Source of the DNA: Pseudobdellovibrionaceae bacterium
GTDB taxonomy: Bacteria > Bdellovibrionota > Bdellovibrionia > Bdellovibrionales > Bdellovibrionaceae
DNA: 8,253 nucleotides
NCBI GenBank assembly: GCA_947374445.1
Contig: CANCBY010000101.1
Coordinates: forward strand, 1 to 8,253
Reading direction: 5' to 3'
A program made the translations under genes and the position numbers. Of the stretch, positions 6,604-8,253 are shown piece after piece (position 1 is the first letter of the stretch; each line of letters opens with the position of its first letter). The notes beneath the pieces were generated by a model, which was given only the letters and a program-made list of their open reading frames with translations, did no database searches and was not told the origin of the DNA.

Positions 6604-7303
6604 CGGAATTGCCTGATGACTTAGCTGAGCCATCTGCTGAAGTGTCATCAGCGGCCTTTTTGGTCGAATCTTTTGAAGAATCATCTGCCGCGTCTGCTTT
6701 TGTTGATTTTTGATCTAAAAGTTTAATCACTTGCTCGACAGTTTTAATGTTGGCTTCTCCCATAACTGAAAAAGACTCTTGTGTTTTATTGTCATAAAAA
6801 GCAGTTCCATCTAAAAGTGTAACCACGGCAATTTGCGACTGATCTTTTTTAGTCTCATGATTAGTCACCGTGGCGACAAAATAGAGTTTAGCACAAGCCT
6901 TTGTGCAAACAGAAGTGTACGAAATAGTGTAAACACCAGATTCGTAGGATGCCTGCTGTGACTCAGTCGAAGTGGGTTTTAAAATAATATTTTGCGTTTG
7001 CTTGTTGAAAGTGATGGTTAGTGAGATCTGCGCAATCGCTTCTTCATCCGATGTGTTTTTCAGAGTATGGATATCTGAGACCGAAGCTTCAAGCAACTGG
7101 CCATCAACTTCAACGGGCATTTTTGAGACTGTTGATGTTGCGTCTGGAGTTGTTGTATCAGGTTTGGTGGCTTCTTTACCTGCTGTTACTCCCGCAGCAA
7201 GAGGTGGGCGCCCATTGTTTTGTTCTTTCTTTTGACCGCAGGCGATCATATTTACTGCAGAAAGAGTCAACGCAATCCAAATAACTTTGAGTTTCCAGTT
7301 CAT
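6575..7303 (-). CDS. Hypothetical lipoprotein with low-complexity linker and tail
   Basis: I do not recognise a family for this 242-residue protein. MNWKLK, a hydrophobic stretch and an M-I-A-C22 lipobox mark a lipoprotein signal; glycine after the cysteine gives no inner-membrane retention signal by the E. coli rule, so outer-membrane anchoring is likely. Residues 23-60 are a Gly/Ala/Thr/Pro-rich linker. Residues 62-195 form a probably beta-rich globular domain with a close cysteine pair C133-x3-C137 (CTKAC), a likely disulfide or metal site. Residues 198-242 are a Ser/Asp/Lys/Ala-rich disordered tail with repeated AADD, SAKSS and similar units. GGAGG at 7308-7312 fixes the start at 7303; an ATG 17 codons upstream would put polar and odd residues ahead of the signal peptide and lacks a ribosome site. 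The last 29 bases overlap the deaminase gene tail to tail. It follows the DUF2817 gene after 176 bases. Confidence 0.8.
   Translation of the reverse strand: MNWKLKVIWIALTLSAVNMIACGQKKEQNNGRPPLAAGVTAGKEATKPDTTTPDATSTVSKMPVEVDGQLLEASVSDIHTLKNTSDEEAIAQISLTITFNKQTQNIILKPTSTESQQASYESGVYTISYTSVCTKACAKLYFVATVTNHETKKDQSQIAVVTLLDGTAFYDNKTQESFSVMGEANIKTVEQVIKLLDQKSTKADAADDSSKDSTKKAADDTSADGSAKSSGNSAKSSDATKS
6611..6661 (+). terminator. Likely intrinsic terminator of the deaminase transcript
   Basis: Eight bases after the deaminase stop, TGATGAC (6614-6620) pairs perfectly with GTCATCA (6644-6650). GCC (6611-6613) can pair with GGC (6653-6655) after a two-base bulge, and a small inner stem TTAGC/GCTGA (6621-6625, 6636-6640) fills the loop. 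Five T bases follow at 6657-6661. The whole structure lies inside the coding sequence of the lipoprotein tail on the other strand. Confidence 0.45.
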
Positions 7304-7479
7304 GGGGCCTCCAAGGAAAATAAAACAGTCATAGAGCTTCAGAGCAACGTCCATGCCTATAGATGGCTGTAAAAGGCAGTATATGAGTTATAAGGGGTTG
7401 GAATGGTCGTTGTAGAAGATCTGGCATAGTAGAGCCAAATTTAGTCGTTCAGTGTTGATCAGGTCGACAGTGGGATGTT
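7304..7479 (-). promoter_or_regulatory. Leader region of the lipoprotein gene
   Basis: This 176-base stretch lies between the DUF2817 stop and the lipoprotein start, both on the minus strand. GGAGG at 7308-7312 is the ribosome binding site, four bases from the ATG. TATAAC (about 7386-7391) and TATACT (about 7379-7384) are -10-like hexamers on the minus strand, but neither has a convincing -35 box. I see no clear terminator for the DUF2817 gene here, so read-through is possible. Confidence 0.35.
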
Positions 7480-8253
7480 TTATCCTTCTTTTTGGACAGA
7501 CAGAGGATCTAAGCTTGATTGCGTAGTAGTATAGGTTTCGCTCGCCGCATTCAAGGTTCTAAAGTAAGTTTGCTTTCCGCTGTCGGCAGTTTTTATTCGC
7601 CAGCCCTTTTCATAGGGAAAAAAGGTGGCAATCATTTGAAAAGCCCGCATGCGATCAAGTTTGAGTTTTAGAAAAGTTTTATGCTCAGCCATGAGGGTTT
7701 GAAGAACCTGGTGCACTGGTTTTGTTCCAAATTCTTCAAAAATATAAAGTAGTTCGGAATCAGGAAAATGGTCTCTGAAGGCATCGGCGAGAGTGCCTTC
7801 AGCCCGATAGTACTTGTTATCTGCCATTGGATTGATGAGCTCGGAAGCAAGTGTTGTTTTCCAGAAGAGCTCATCGGCTTCGACTTGCAGGCCATCAAGA
7901 ATAAAATTTTCTGAAGCAAATTTGCCTAAGCCCGAGTGCACATCAATGACATAGATTTTTTTGCAGCCCTTGAGAAGTTTTTGTAAGTAGTGCAGGGGCT
8001 CGTGGACCTCAGCCTCAACTGACGAGCCACCGTAAAAAAGCGACTCCGCTTGATGATACTGCCCTTTAGCGATAGCGCCTGCCGTTCTGCGGATTCCAAG
8101 TTTAAAGACGGCCCAAAGAGCCTTCTTCCAAATTTTCCATTTTTTTTCTGTCGGACGTTTTTCGAAAATGGGTGCAAAAAAATCAAAGTCAGAGTTGATT
8201 GGCCTCTCAACTTCGTTGCGGTAATAATTACGGTTTAAATCTACGTTGTGGGC
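7480..8253 (-). CDS. DUF2817 family, M14-like zinc carboxypeptidase, N-terminus beyond window
   Basis: The open frame runs into the right edge with no stop, leaving 257 residues. It begins AHNVDLNRNYYRNE, the N-R pair that binds the substrate carboxylate in M14 carboxypeptidases. It continues with GQYHQAESLFYGG (64-76) and KIYVIDVHSGLGKF (99-112), where H106 is the third zinc ligand, and YIFEEFGT (170-177), where E174 corresponds to the catalytic glutamate. This is the pattern of DUF2817, a bacterial M14-like family. The first two zinc ligands (HxxE) and any signal peptide lie outside the window, so activity and location cannot be checked. Starting the gene at the GTG at 7941 would be wrong, since conserved family sequence continues upstream in frame. 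It reads towards the lipoprotein gene in the same direction. The C-terminal 30 residues are Ser/Thr-rich and unconserved in appearance. Confidence 0.85.
   Translation of the reverse strand, partial: AHNVDLNRNYYRNEVERPINSDFDFFAPIFEKRPTEKKWKIWKKALWAVFKLGIRRTAGAIAKGQYHQAESLFYGGSSVEAEVHEPLHYLQKLLKGCKKIYVIDVHSGLGKFASENFILDGLQVEADELFWKTTLASELINPMADNKYYRAEGTLADAFRDHFPDSELLYIFEEFGTKPVHQVLQTLMAEHKTFLKLKLDRMRAFQMIATFFPYEKGWRIKTADSGKQTYFRTLNAASETYTTTQSSLDPLSVQKEG

Noticed and set aside
6972..7284. Two overlapping plus-strand frames of 87 codons
   Set aside because: They are opposite the lipoprotein gene, have no ribosome site, and their products look like antisense of the low-complexity linker.
7304..7354. 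A 17-residue N-terminal extension of the lipoprotein starting at 7354
   Set aside because: GGAGG at 7308-7312 and the signal peptide with lipobox point clearly to the ATG at 7303; the extension would bury the signal sequence.
7926..8210. A second minus-strand open frame overlapping the right-hand gene, first suspected as a frameshift
   Set aside because: The DUF2817 frame runs unbroken from the window edge to 7480 with motifs on both sides, so there is no frameshift and the other frame is a shadow.
1..8253. CRISPR arrays, tRNA or rRNA genes, transposons and attachment sites
   Set aside because: Reading both strands showed no regular repeats, cloverleaf-like genes, transposase motifs or terminal inverted repeats.

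Overview
The window holds eight protein-coding genes packed almost end to end, two of them cut by the window edges. No tRNA, rRNA, CRISPR array, insertion sequence or phage gene is visible, and the largest gap between genes is under 180 bases. Gene content and protein flavour suggest a Gram-negative, predatory-type deltaproteobacterium of the Bdellovibrionota: there is a Sec-exported M13 metallopeptidase, a lipoprotein, a DUF2817/M14-like peptidase, and a TadA-like deaminase resembling what I recall as the Bd3614-like family, named after a Bdellovibrio protein. By eye the DNA is moderately AT-rich (not counted). The organism call is an inference.

Layout from left to right. Bases 1-476 (minus) are the N-terminal part of a nitronate monooxygenase-like flavoprotein with its own likely promoter. 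Bases 640-4212 (minus) are a two-gene operon: an exported M13 (neprilysin/PepO-like) zinc peptidase is followed after 3 bases by a B12-binding radical SAM protein. A 153-base divergent intergenic region separates this operon from a small HPF/RaiA-like ribosome-associated protein (4366-4761, plus) with a strong Shine-Dalgarno. That gene converges, with only 9 bases between, on an RlmK-type 23S rRNA methyltransferase (4771-5682, minus).

Divergent from the methyltransferase across 66 bases is the most interesting gene, a 284-residue deaminase (5749-6603, plus). Its C-terminal half has a complete TadA-like zinc site (HAE and PCxxC). Its N-terminal half looks like a decayed copy of the same fold. 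The deaminase overlaps tail to tail by 29 bases with a 242-residue lipoprotein (6575-7303, minus). The low-complexity tail of that lipoprotein appears to carry a transcription terminator for the deaminase on the opposite strand. The window ends in a DUF2817 zinc-carboxypeptidase-like gene (7480-8253, minus) whose N-terminus lies beyond the edge.

No single pathway links all genes. Three adjacent ones (HPF-like, RlmK-like, deaminase) have ribosome or RNA-related roles, or could have, and two flanking ones are hydrolases that could act on peptides. Whether these groupings mean anything functionally cannot be decided from this window.
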